A stretch of DNA of 50,000 nt from Cristatella mucedo (Eukaryota; Bryozoa; Phylactolaemata; Cristatellidae), in contig WPIO01000007.1 of assembly GCA_009760855.2 (NCBI GenBank), forward strand, positions 5,832,501-5,882,500, read 5' to 3'. Positions 23,401 to 33,249 of this stretch are shown in pieces (within the stretch, counting starts at the first letter, position 1; every line of letters begins with the position of its first letter). The notes beneath the pieces were generated by a model that saw nothing but the letters and a program-made list of their open reading frames with translations, was not told where the DNA came from and did not search any database. Both the position numbers and the translations under genes were made by a program.

Positions 23401-26400
23401 ACCTTTTAAGAAAGGTCACAGGTTGAGGAACGGTGATTGCTTTGGTCGGAGGGGGGCTTAATGGAGGCACGAATGTGCACAATTTTTCAGTAAAGAAGGC
23501 TGAAAACTTAATGGCTGAGCCCTTAATATCTGGGGAGTCAGATCTGACAGCATTGGCCAGTAAATGGTTTACTGTCTTATAAATCTGTTTAGTGTCCAAC
23601 TGGCAGGAATTCAGCTTTCTAATGAAAAAAGAAGCCCTGGCTTTTTTAAGCTTTCGGGTGTAAACTCGAAGGAAGTCTTTAAAATTGACTAGGTCTGCCC
23701 CAGACCCCGATTTCTTGAAACGACGTTCCAGCCTGCGCTTAACACGGCGCATCTTAAGGAGTTTTTTTGTAAATTGAAAGCAACCTCGACGACTTTGAAC
23801 ACGGATAGAGCGAACGGGAGCATGCTTGTCAAGAGCACTCCTGAGTGTCATGTTCATCGCATCAGTAAGGGTATCGAGGCTGCCGGTCGAGTCTGAATGC
23901 AGATCAAGAAGGCCTGCATCCCAAACAGATTTCAAAAACTTGTCCATGTCAATGCTTTGTAAGTTACGTCGTTTGGCAAATTCGACATTGCCCTGAACGT
24001 ACGAGGTAGCAGGAACAGTAAACGAGACCGAACAATGATCTGAGAGGGTCAGTGGGCACACCACAAAGTCAGTGGGGAGGACATCCTTAGTGATCACGAG
24101 ATCTAGAATGTGGCCACCGACGTGGGTGCTATGATTAACGTGTTGGGCCAAACCAAGATTCTCCAGACAGTCAAGAAATGAGCGGACCTGGCTGTTGCTA
24201 GGGTTGTCAACGTGAATATTGAAGTCTCCTAAAATCAGTCACTGCCTGTCACACACAAATATTTTAGCGAGGAACTCGGAAAATTCCTCTATAAACAAGT
24301 TTAGACAGCCAGGAGGCCGGTATATCGTAACGGTGAGAGGCATTGTCTTTGATGAAGACCTGATAGCAACCGATTCAAACGATGACCCATGCGAGAAACT
24401 GCACATTTTATAGCCAAACGATTCGCGAACAACAATTGCAACCCCGCCACCAACCTTGTCAGAACGCATGGACTGATAGAATGAGAACCCGGGTGGGGTG
24501 GTCTCGGAAATACAGCTACTGGAACAAGGTGTCATCCAGGTTTCGGTAAGCAGAAATGCATCTAGCTTCTCCTGGACCACCTGATCGCGGATAAGTAACC
24601 CCTTGTTTTTTAGCGAGCGGACATTTAGTAGGCAGAATTTAAGAGGCCGTCCAACAACTGGGCGGCGGCGATGAAGTGGCTTGTATTCTCTACCGTTTGC
24701 GCCCGGCCCGGCGGACGCTGGCTCTTCATTCAAATGTTGCTACTATTTAGCTGTAGGCAGACCTGACTGTGAAACTGCGGTCATTAATAAAAGACCAACG
24801 TCAAATTGATTACCCGGTTTTTGTGATCAAGCCAAAGCAGAATATGATAATTCCCATCTTCCGTGTTACTTTAAAGAGTTAGAAAGTGACATATTGTGTT
24901 CACTTTCGTTCGGGATCATGTTTGTTGCTTCTTTCTGCCTGTAGGTGTCCCTGTTCAATTTAAGTTGCCCCTCTTGTTGCCTAATTTCTCGGTATCTTCC
25001 CCTGTTTGATCAGCCTGGATTTTTTGTTAGAACCATTTTAATAGTCATTTGTCTCGTTTTGTTTTTCTCTAGGCATCGTTCGGCTATTTGAAGCAACATT
25101 CTAACAAATGCAAAATAGCCATTACTGGTAGTTGCACTCGGTACAAGAATGCACTCCGTCCTAGAAATACTGCAATGATGCTCCAATATTTTATACGGTT
25201 TAGGTCACCTATAACATAATAAAACTGCGCAAGAAAAATTCTGATGTCCTCAGTAAAAGATAAGCTAGTGAACTGAATATGGTATAGCCATCATGAAACC
25301 ACACTCTATTTTGAGCTAGCTTATGGCCAACAGTGTTTCAAATGTGTAACGAGCCCGTACTGCATCTTGCTTGATAGACGCTTGCTAAGCTAGAACGTTA
25401 ATAACTCATATGGCTCAAGTTAGAACAAATGTGCTCCAATCTATTCTCCTATTCGAGTCTTAATATATTTTCTTCTTGAAAGTTAACGACTTATTATTGA
25501 ATACTCTTTCTCATCCTGTTACACGAGAATAAGACTGCGCTCCCTGTTGGTCTCGTAGAGTTGGACCCAGCGGTGCAGTAATTGGTTCATACGCCTTCGG
25601 CATGTCATGCCATTTTAAGCCGAAGAACAACGTGGCCGGATGGCTACTCCGAATCCAGTAAAAAATACGATACCACGTAAATCTTAGCTAACTTTGGCAC
25701 CAAACGGGAAATGCAAATGAAAATGAAAAGTGCCTATAAAGAGACTGAGAGCTCTAAGGGAAAGCTAGAGAAAATGTATACTAATAATAATTATTATTAT
25801 CAAAACAGCGATCTATTAGGGAGCAATCAATAACTTCCGAGAGATTTCCACAGAGAAAGTAATGACGATCCTCAAGTCTCTGAAATGAGCCTGGGGTCAT
25901 CGAGTCCAAGGAGGGGCACGAACCATTATTTCTTCTAGCTGGACCGAAAGATCAGCCAATTTCATTTTCCTGGAACAACAGAGCAATAGCTTCGTGATGA
26001 TCGCACGACTTTCCCCAAACTTGCCCGCGATCGTAATTCAGCTGCCTTCTTCCGCTTCTGATGGACGAGAGACAGAAGCTGACGAGTGGCTATGCATAGC
26101 CTTGACTTTGTTAGGATTGAGGCACTTGGCCGCAAGCCGACTAGTTTAAAGCCAGCGAAAACAAGTGACAGCCGGCTTCAACTCGCCCAGACCTTTGAGC
26201 GAAACTCGTAAGCCGGTATCAAGATGGCTGCTGCTTTAGATACTGTAACCGAACAACAAAGCGTCACGCGTGTGCTCCAGCCTGCCTGCGTAAGCGCTCG
26301 GACTTGATTATACTTGCAGGCAATACTTGCTGACTCAGAGTGGCGCTGAGCTGGCTGGTGGCCACTTGACCTGCAAGCGCCCAGAGCTTCGCTGGCTCGT

Positions 26401-27047
26401 GGAGGCTGCTCTGAGTTGGGCCGCAGCAGGGCGGGATGAGGTCGATCTGAGGGCCACCGTGGCGACTCGCCTGGAGCAGTACTACAGCGCGTGCGAGCCA
26501 GACGAGCGAGCGGCGGCCAAGGAGCGACTGGTGCGGCTGGAAAAAAATCTGACGGCAGCACGCGCCAGCTCTGCAAGCCCTGCACGGCCGGGGACAGTTC
26601 GCAGGCGCGAGAGAGAGTTTGGTGCCGTGAGCCTCCTCGACCTGCTGGATGGTTTTGGCTGCGACCTACATCTGACTAGGGCTCGCTACCGAGACTCGGA
26701 GCAAGAGATCGCAGCCATTGTGGCCATACATAATCTTGGCATTGATTTGCTCACACCGAGCAGACGGCGACTTCGGTGAGTTATGACGGGGAAGCATGAG
26801 CCAGAGAGCCGTAGCGCAAGGTACTGGTCAAGTTGACAGGTGGGGATTAACCTGAGGCAGTTCTGTAAGCCAAGCTAAAGGAAAGCAGGCTTGTTTAACC
26901 CCCTGAAACCAAAATACTGTTTGGTTACACTCTGCCAGATTTTGGCAAGGTATCTTGATTGCTTCTTCCACTCCGAGATTGTCTTTCCATCTCTCCTTGC
27001 ATTCAATATCACTCTCGATGTCTTTATACTTTTATAAAGAGGTACGC

Positions 27048-27114
<67 letters not shown>

Positions 27115-27143
27115 TCTCTCTCTCTCTCTCTCTCTCTATGTAT

Positions 27144-27238
<95 letters not shown>

Positions 27239-27462
27239 ATAATAATAATGTACTTGATAAAGCGCCCTCAGAGAACTTAATCTCTTTCTAGGCGCTTTAA
27301 ATTTGCTGCAAAGGGAAATGCTATTAAATGGTAAGAAAAATCATGTTTGAAAAACAAACAAAATGAATAACATGGTTAGGAGTGACATGCACAGGGTCAG
27401 CATGCAAATGTGGTAGGGACCCACTAAATGCTGTCCTATATACAGACCTGTATATATATATA

Positions 27463-27508
<46 letters not shown>

Positions 27509-27562
27509 TATATCTATCTATCTATATATATCTATCTATATATATATAGATATATCTATCTA

Positions 27563-27632
<70 letters not shown>

Positions 27633-30600
27633 TAGATAGATATATCTATATATATATAGATAGATATATATATTCCGTTCCTCAATCCACGCTCTCTCTC
27701 TTCTGCTTCCATTCATTCTCGTTCTCATTCTCTCCCCCTTTCTTCCCTCTCTTCCTCTGAGCTCGCTCATCCTTTCCTTTCCTCCCTTTTATTTCCTTCT
27801 TCTAATTTCTCATTCCATTTCGCTTTTCATTATCAACTCCTTTCTCACTTCTAATAGGGCAGGTGTCAATCGAAGGACCAACTCATCGCTAACATTTAGC
27901 TCCACTTCCGCTTACAAACGTGACTAGCTTTGGACAGTGACTTTTTGTTGCATGTCATACGATCAAGGTTTTGCCCTTATGTTGTAGAGACGGCAGGTTT
28001 GTGAAACTAAGTTCTATGTGTTGCTATTTAACCCTGTTCCTGCTCGTAATATTTGAGGTTCACCAGTGTATACAATATAATCAGCCTAGATAACGCTCGT
28101 GGATAGAGATATATTACCTTTTGAATAACATGCAAATAAGCTATAACTTTTGATTTAAACCTGTAGTATACTTTAAAAAACCAAAACGATGCTAAAATAA
28201 GAGGATGAAAAAATGACAAGTTCCACAGAAGTGTTTCTTTTCTATGGCCTCTGAAGCTTCTTACCAGTAATGAAAAGCTTTAATTGGTTCGTTACTGGTA
28301 CTTTTGACTTTTTTGTTACATCTCCGCCACCTCAGAGTAATAATTTTAGGCTTGAGAAGAAAATGCCAGAGATTCAGATGCCTTCAGAGGCAATTTGTTT
28401 TGACCTTTCAGTGTGGCTTCATTTTTTGAGCCGTTCCTCTGCATTCGCTCAGTGTGCTGCTAGTATCACGCTGTTGGCTGCTACTGCTGCCATCCCTACT
28501 GTGGCTATCAGTGCTGTTCCTAACAATGCTGCTGGTTACTTTATGAAATTTTTTGTATTCTTGGTATGAGCACATTGTAGCTGTGAAACTGTTCTTATGT
28601 GTAATTGTGATATGGATGTATTGAAATGAATGCAGTGTTGCTGAATGTGAAACTATCATTTGTAGCCCGCTCCTGGAATTCGACCTTCTGACCGTCGCTC
28701 GCAGGGTCTTTGTCTCTGGAAGCCGGGTAGTCATCATCGACCAGTCGTCACTCTCTGGAGGCCTGTGGGATGCACCAGTGACGCTGGACCTGTTTACTGA
28801 AAACTTAGCCGACTCAGTGTATCGATCCATAAACGAGCGGATGATATTCTACGTGTAAGAAGGCAGAGGCATTTCTTATTGACATGGCGCAAGAACTGTG
28901 CTAGGTTCTGCAGTAAAAGGCATGAAATTAAAATAAAATCTTTGCTTTGACCGATCTGCAACGTCAGTCCGGTGTTTTACGGCCTAGCGATATTTTCTTC
29001 CGGTGATTATACCTTATCATTATATCTTATTACTATACCTTACAATTAGTCTTTATACCAATAACAGATCTCATCTGGCTCACAAAATCAGTAATTTTTC
29101 CGATTTCTCAGAGATGCATTTTGGTGTTGATTAGTGGTCTTCGTTTTGGAGACAATTAAAGAGCAGCCGCAGTTTCCGCTACAGATTGTTGCTATTGCTT
29201 TTCTTAAGCGAAGGAAAGGCGATCTGGGCTGCTATATTATTTATCGTCATTCCTCAAAGGGTGACTTCTAATGGTTCCATGCAATCATTACTTCGATTTC
29301 AGTTATGAATCCGTGCCGCCGGAAGTCCTATTGAAGAGTCACCAGTCTGAATTTATCGTCAATCTACTTAGCCGGATTCCATGCTTGAACTTTGGTGAGT
29401 AGATACGCGGCAATGCAGACCTTGGCTCATTGGCTAAGCTGTTCGATTGCTGGAGCAGTCGACTGAATTGAAGCGACTGATTGAGAGGCTACTGAGAGAA
29501 TTACAGTTTGCAGTTTGCCAAGCCTGCTGATTTCGGACGACCCACAGAATCCTTTTGCGCTTATGGCAACGAAAGAAATTGTCGTTAAGTTAATGTCCTT
29601 TGCCTCATTTATCCTTTGAAAGCTAGTGGGGCTTAGTTCGACATTCACGGGCTTGGAGTATAGCCGGGCAGCCGGCGTCACTTTAGCACCTATGCAACTT
29701 AAAAAGCGAAATAAACTGGCGAGAGCATGGACCCTCTATCAGTGGCACGTAAATACTCGACTTATTTGAGCTGACCCGGTAGCTATTGCGATAAAGCACA
29801 CTAGAAAGCGAGGGAGCAATTCAGGAGAAAGGGGAGAGACGAGAGAGCGAGGCACCGGGACAGGGAGAGGGCGCGTGTGAATGCTTGGAGCAGAGAGTGA
29901 GAGAGAGGAGGTTTTGTTGTGAGGTGAGGAGAGAAAAAGAGAGAGAAAGAGAGAGAGAGAAAGAGAGAGAAAGAGAGAGAAAGAAATACGGGGATGACGA
30001 AACGGATAAGGAGGGGGAGAGAAAGGAGCAACTCAAAGATAAGGAGGGAGAAAAAGAGAGAGGCAAGAGAAAGAGAGGAGAGAGCCGTATGGTGAAGGAT
30101 AGGCGAAAGTCATAAAGTGAGACACGTGACAGAGACACGTGACATGGAGAGGGTGTATCGGAGGGGTCACGGAATATCGTATGAAAAACAAGAGAGGCTA
30201 GCGATAGACGAAGCGTGTGTAATCGCGTAGGGCCAAGAGTTGACGTCAGTTTCATGATAGGGTATCGATATTCGATGCCTAGTAACCTGGCCGCCTACGC
30301 TATGTTTGTAGAACCTACGTACACCTTTGATGTCGTCTGCACGAAGAGCGAGGTGCAATCCAGAAGGCGTCTGCAGCAGGTAGCTCCTTTGGCGCCGGTG
30401 ACTGCTCGATTCACAGCGATCATTAGTTAACCTGCAAACTGCGAGAGTCTAGCTGTTTTTGCACATGTAGGAGTGTATAGTCATCGAAATCTAGGTGTCA
30501 TGTTCCAAAGTGACCTCTCGTTAGACGACCAATCAGCTCCACAGTCAAATCCGCCTATTTTCAGCTTCATAACGTTGCTAAAATTCGGGCTTGTTTAGAT

Positions 30601-32583
30601 AAAGATACCACATCTAAGTTGGTCCATGCATTCGTGCCATCCCGTCTCGACTTGTGCAACTCACTGCTCGCTGGCCTACCGGCATGTGCGATCATGCGAT
30701 TGCAGCTGGTGCACAACTCCGTAGCTAGGCTTGTCTGTCGTGAGCGTCGCAGCTGCAATATCACACCACTTCTCGCCGACCTGCACTGGCTACCAGTCAA
30801 GCAACAGATTGAATTCAAGGTTTCGTCGCTCACATTTAGGTCACTCCATTCTTTGGCTCCAGCCTATCTCTCAGATCCACTCCCCCAACAGGCCAAGCGT
30901 CGTACCACCCGCTTTTAGGAATCCAGCAGCCTACCAATACCTCGCACAAACCTCAAATCCTTTGGAGACCGTGCATTTAGTTGGTATGCTCCCAAAGCCT
31001 GGAGCTCCCTCCCGACCTGCGGCAGTACATCCCCTGACTTTACCACATTTAAAAAGAACTTGAAAAAACACACCTATTTAGGACAGCATTTAGTGGGTCC
31101 CTGTGATTCGTCCTTCCTGTGCTTATGCGTGCTGACACTGTGCATGCTGCCACTAGCCACAGTTGCATGCTGACCCTGTGCATGTCACCACTAACCATGT
31201 TATTAATGTTGTTTGTTTATCAAGCATGAAATTACTCACAATTCAATTGCATTTCCTTTTGCAGCAAATGTAAAGCGCCTAGAAAGAGATTAAGTTATCG
31301 GAGGGCACTTTATCAAGTACATTATTATTATTATTATTGCTTTAGACCATCGAAATTCTGCCCGCTCAGCCTACCCCTCCCAATCTCTAGAAAGGCTCGG
31401 CCCTACGAAGTCTGCCACCTGAATGAGGTCAATTCAGCACCGTGTTTCAGATCTCTGATTGCCTTTTGTCGTCACTCTGTCTATATAGCTGTCTGATTTT
31501 TTACCCACGTCTTTGTCTCTCCAAATACTGGTGTTTCGCTAAACTTTGGCTCAACCCTCAAAGTATCTGTTTATTCCTTTTGATTAACCTGTACTACCAT
31601 TTTCTACTCTGTTTAGCAGCCTCTTAAAATCATGCTGACGGGTACTATGTGCACTTTTTATGTCTCTGTTGCTATCTTTGTTCCGTCTGTTCTATAAGCC
31701 TTCAGCTTTCGTGCACCAGAAATCCGGAAATCTCTCCCAGGTGCGATCGTGACCTGCAATGACCTTGCTAGTTTTAAGTCTGATCTGCAGACACAGCGTT
31801 TGGAGTCGGCTTACTGATCGTCCTAGTAAAGTCGCCTTTTTATTTCGGTGCGGTTTTCGCACATGATTATGGGCATGCTTAGAACCATGTGATTATGGAC
31901 ATGATGCTTATAGCTCGTACTAAGCGGTGGCCGTCGGTTTCTTTATGCTTGCTTTTGCAGGCTGGCCTACTTGCTCGTTGCCTGTTGCTTATTTGATACT
32001 GTATACGCAACTAAATCTTGGCCCTCATTTTTTTGTCGACTTGAATTGGAAAGTGACTGCATAAAGATTAAACTTACTTGAGGAGGTATATTAACGGTCA
32101 TATATATATTAACGGTCATATCATAATTCCTCCACCCTCCCCAGTCATTCCTTTTGCATCTCTGCGTGTCTCTCAATCAATGAAAAACGCTGTCACTCTC
32201 TTAACGCTTGCCTGTCCTGCCCATCTCGGCCCGTCTCGGCTGCTTCCCTGCGGTCTCCCACATCTTCCTCTTCTCATTTCCCTCGAATCTCCTTCGTCTT
32301 GACCTATTAGTGTGTAAATGGGCATAGATGAATGCAGCCAGATGTTCATGCCACTCTTAGATTGACCTTGTGGGCTAACTCCAGAAAAAGCATAATAGTG
32401 CGCCTTAAAGTGTCGTGATCATTCAAAACATTCTTCACTTTTCATGATTGCCTTTCATGATTGGCAGCCACTTCAAAACTCAAGGTCCAGTCGCCTTCTC
32501 GTCTTAATTTTGGCCGTTCTGATATATCTCAGACTTTCCCATTCTTTATTACTTTGTCTCTTTCTCTCTATCTCTCTCTCTCG

Positions 32584-32627
<44 letters not shown>

Positions 32628-33249
32628 CTGTCTGTCTCTCTGGAATCTGGAATTCAAGAGGAAACTACGGTCCTAGTGCTTGATGAAATCTTATAAAGTA
32701 TAGCCAGAGCAGTAGGAGTTCAGCTACCGCCGAACAGCTGCAATCACCTGCTTATATGTCAAGGCATCACACAAAAGCTCAGTGGCAAAATTTTTACGGA
32801 GCTATGGCCTGCTCATATTGTGCACATGACTACACGTGCTCGCTCACACGCCAAAGTAATCTTTCACTTTCTGTTGACAGGACAGTGCCCGGGTGAATAG
32901 ACGCAGTTCGGCGGCCCAGCTTCTGACCAATCTTTTCGAGCATCAGCCGAGCCTCGATGGCGGCAGCGAGAATAACCTGTGCCGTGCTTGCTCCGGCGAC
33001 ATGACTGGAGTGGTGGCCAGGCTGGCCTGTGGCCACGAGACCCTGTGCGTCTACTGCCACGAGTTAGTCAGCCGTTGCCCCCTGTGTCGAGCCAAAACGA
33101 GGCGCCACACTTCATCACTCCCTACAATCGATGAGGTGGCGGTTTGCCCTGAGTCGGGGGAGCCGGATGACCATAATGACTCTGTGGTCAGCAGCGTCGA
33201 GGTCTTCTGCCCTAGAGGCGATTGCCTGTCCGATGTGAGAGAATCTTAG
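17301..33249 (+). CDS. MYLIP: MYLIP/IDOL-like FERM-RING E3 ubiquitin ligase, seven exons
   Basis: Joined exons 17301-17441, 20651-20850, 26320-26775, 28666-28854, 29303-29394, 30312-30379 and 32881-33249 total 1515 nt, or 504 codons plus TAG. Every intron starts GT and ends AG, and all six junction phases agree (0, 2, 2, 2, 1, 0). Residues about 19-375 read as a FERM domain: F1 with [11 protein letters not shown] (50-60), WINLRN (74-79) and KYFVGP (100-105); F2 from LAGGHLTC (125-132); F3 ending [12 protein letters not shown] (317-328). The RING has C416, C419, C432, H434, C438, C441, C448 and C451. Known members ubiquitinate lipoprotein receptors (vertebrate IDOL) or act in caspase and immune control (fly Dnr1); substrate recognition is by the FERM F3 lobe. 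Human MYLIP is 445 residues, so this model is longer, mainly in the F2/F3 linker and C-terminal tail. The residue between the first RING cysteine pair is Ala418, where I recall Val in human. The family call comes from remembered blocks; substrate and expression are unknown. Confidence 0.87.
17442..20650 (+). other. Intron 1 of the MYLIP-like gene
   Basis: Starts GTGAGT and ends TTTTTCAG. Its first 230 bases and last 490 bases align by eye with the duplicate around 40580-40916. The middle holds an open stretch at 19228-19576 with balanced composition ([20 protein letters not shown] and onward). That stretch is not needed by the phase chain and has no recognised family. A short (TC)n-rich tract is at 20505-20590. 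Confidence 0.7.
20651..20850 (+). CDS. MYLIP: MYLIP-like exon 2 (FERM F1 to F2)
   Basis: A pyrimidine-rich acceptor (TGTTTTTCAG ending at 20650) leads into 66 codons plus two bases, followed by donor AAG|GTAGAA. It encodes the block with [17 protein letters not shown] and [10 protein letters not shown], the most MYLIP-like part of the protein. It enters in phase 0 and leaves in phase 2. Two damaged copies of this exon are at 40917 and 43006, and the donor and flanks are recognisable in those copies. Confidence 0.86.
21110..21430 (-). mobile_element. Old LINE fragment shared by the gene duplicates (copy A)
   Basis: Degraded antisense LINE-A-like RT (words near AGCCAGTGCAAGTTTTAAGA and GTGGCAGTTGCAACGC, and CTTTAAGTGTCACAAATG). 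Equivalent fragments lie at the same place after the exon-2 copies at 41340-41680 and 43440-43700. Confidence 0.6.
21440..24745 (-). mobile_element. LINE-B, nearly complete ORF2 (APE endonuclease + RT), antisense in intron 2
   Basis: Reading the minus strand from 24733: an endonuclease with [27 protein letters not shown] (across a frame change near 24240), LDLVITKD and SDHCSVSF; then a basic linker; RT start [15 protein letters not shown] and [18 protein letters not shown]; a frame break near 23090; [37 protein letters not shown] (the YADD box at about 22660) and [10 protein letters not shown]; then [20 protein letters not shown] and the 3' region with the TACATTAAATTACA-like tail at 21445-21465. 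A SINE interrupts the RT end. At least three breaks make it inactive. No ORF1 is seen, so it is likely 5'-truncated. Confidence 0.93.
21771..21949 (+). mobile_element. tRNA-derived SINE inserted in LINE-B
   Basis: The head has a box A-like GATGGCACACTAGGTAAGG (21782-21800) and a perfect box B, GGTTCGATTCC (21835-21845), the two RNA polymerase III promoter elements of a tRNA. The body reads GCAAGCGGCGGTGATAGCC and the end is GGTTTTTTT. It splits a LINE-B site whose intact form elsewhere reads GAGCTAAAGCTTCTG, leaving a possible TAAA target duplication. Confidence 0.82.
26320..26775 (+). CDS. MYLIP: MYLIP-like exon 3 (FERM F2 and start of F3)
   Basis: Acceptor ATTATACTTGCAG ends at 26319 and donor CG|GTGAGT starts at 26776. 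The single first base completes the split Arg114 codon left by exon 2. The exon encodes residues 115-265: the F2 helical lobe ([28 protein letters not shown]), a basic and Ala/Ser-rich linker near 193-207, and a [12 protein letters not shown] segment like the start of F3. GC content and Ala/Arg use are clearly higher than in the other exons. Confidence 0.87.
27050..27240. repeat. Compound (TA)n-(TC)n-(CA)n-(TA)n microsatellite
   Basis: About 62 bases of TA, 24 of TC, 70 of CA and a short TA tract, inside intron 3. Tyr-Ile and Cys-Val open frames are artefacts. Confidence 0.97.
27233..27445 (-). mobile_element. LINE-A 3' end, antisense in intron 3
   Basis: The TAATAATAATG tract, inverted hairpin (27259-27298) and 3' untranslated words (GACATGCACAGGGTCAGCAT, CCCACTAAATGCTGTCCTA). 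No coding part remains, and both sides are bounded by microsatellites. Confidence 0.88.
27449..27672. repeat. (TA)n / (TATC-GATA)n microsatellite with inverted symmetry
   Basis: About 220 bases of TA with interspersed TCTATCTATC and GATAGATAGA blocks facing each other. It could fold into hairpins. Confidence 0.96.
28666..28854 (+). CDS. MYLIP: MYLIP-like exon 4 (FERM F3 strands and helix)
   Basis: Acceptor CATTTGTAG ends at 28665 and donor GT|GTAAGA starts at 28855. The first base completes Arg266 (CG|C). Residues 267-328 read as beta strands ([17 protein letters not shown]) then a helix-like segment [14 protein letters not shown], matching the F3 C-terminal helix of FERM-RING ligases. Only this phase is open through the whole exon. 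Confidence 0.85.
29303..29394 (+). CDS. MYLIP: MYLIP-like exon 5 (end of FERM F3)
   Basis: Acceptor TTCGATTTCAG ends at 29302 and donor G|GTGAGT starts at 29395. Thirty codons encode residues 330-359, after the split Val329 codon (GT|T), ending [16 protein letters not shown]. It leaves in phase 1. A diverged copy of its 3' half, its donor and the following intron lies at 1-190, independent support that this is a true exon. Confidence 0.83.
29815..30110. repeat. GA-rich tract in intron 5
   Basis: Imperfect GAGAGAAA-type purine run on the + strand. Confidence 0.85.
30312..30379 (+). CDS. MYLIP: MYLIP-like exon 6 (68-nt micro-exon)
   Basis: Acceptor TATGTTTGTAG ends at 30311 and donor CAG|GTAGCT starts at 30380. 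The first two bases complete Glu360 (G|AA), then 22 codons encode [19 protein letters not shown] followed by LQQ. The [12 protein letters not shown] block resembles the YVFDIKRTSKEV block that follows F3 in MYLIP. It leaves in phase 0, exactly what exon 7 needs. It is short and is the exon most dependent on phase reasoning. Confidence 0.78.
30486..31338 (+). mobile_element. LINE-A 3' part, sense in intron 6
   Basis: Begins at the [14 protein letters not shown] segment and contains [31 protein letters not shown] and a broken end near 30918. The terminal hairpin (31272-31311) and (ATT)n tail are present. Closely similar to the copy at 9200-10339. Confidence 0.92.
31690..31860 (+). mobile_element. 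LINE 3' fragment of a third type, degraded
   Basis: Reads [12 protein letters not shown] and [13 protein letters not shown], the usual ending of L2/CR1 reverse transcriptases, but differs in wording from LINE-A and LINE-B. Confidence 0.5.
32565..32645. repeat. (TC)n microsatellite
   Basis: About 75 bases of CT with a few interruptions, 240 bases before exon 7. Confidence 0.95.
32881..33249 (+). CDS. MYLIP: MYLIP-like exon 7 (RING finger and C-terminus)
   Basis: Acceptor CTGTTGACAG ends at 32880; a second AG five bases on (GACAG at 32881-32885) would break phase after exon 6. Residues 383-504 hold the RING (C-x2-C-x12-C-x-H-x3-C-x2-C-x6-C-x2-C, 32980-33087) and a 53-residue acidic, Ser-rich tail with two extra cysteines. 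The short second loop is typical of IAP/MYLIP/Mind-bomb type RINGs. The tail is longer than the short hydrophobic tail of human MYLIP, which I recall as contributing to RING dimerisation. Confidence 0.87.
   Translation, partial: DSARVNRRSSAAQLLTNLFEHQPSLDGGSENNLCRACSGDMTGVVARLACGHETLCVYCHELVSRCPLCRAKTRRHTSSLPTIDEVAVCPESGEPDDHNDSVVSSVEVFCPRGDCLSDVRES

Larger units (their letters stand above)
20851..26319 (+). other. Intron 2 of the MYLIP-like gene
   Basis: Contains an old antisense LINE fragment (about 21110-21430), the long antisense LINE-B copy (about 21440-24745) and its nested SINE. From about 24750 to 26319 I see only AT-rich unique sequence with a small (TAA/ATT)n tract at 25782-25800. 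Confidence 0.7.
26776..28665 (+). other. Intron 3 of the MYLIP-like gene
   Basis: Filled largely with microsatellites (27050-27240, 27449-27672) around an antisense LINE-A 3' end (27233-27445), followed by a CT-rich stretch to about 27860 and unique AT-rich sequence. Confidence 0.7.
30380..32880 (+). other. Intron 6 of the MYLIP-like gene
   Basis: Contains a sense-strand LINE-A 3' half (30486-31338), a second sense LINE end (31690-31860) and a (TC)n tract (32570-32640). Introns 4 (28855-29302) and 5 (29395-30311) are shorter; intron 5 has a GA-rich tract at 29815-30110. Confidence 0.65.

Noticed and set aside
26327-26779. 150-codon frame as an independent gene
   Set aside because: No ATG; bounded by acceptor and donor sites with phases matching exons 2 and 4.
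26959-27770. Tyr-Ile, Cys-Val and His-Thr repeat frames
   Set aside because: Translation of (TA)n and (CA)n microsatellites in intron 3.
32881-32885. Direct exon 3 to exon 7 splice using the second AG at 32885
   Set aside because: It also keeps frame, but it would drop exons 4-6, which encode recognisable FERM F3 sequence with their own consistent splice sites. It could exist as a minor isoform.
32893-33249. RING-containing frame as a single-exon small protein
   Set aside because: It has no ATG, it follows a clear splice acceptor, and its phase fits exon 6 of the larger gene.
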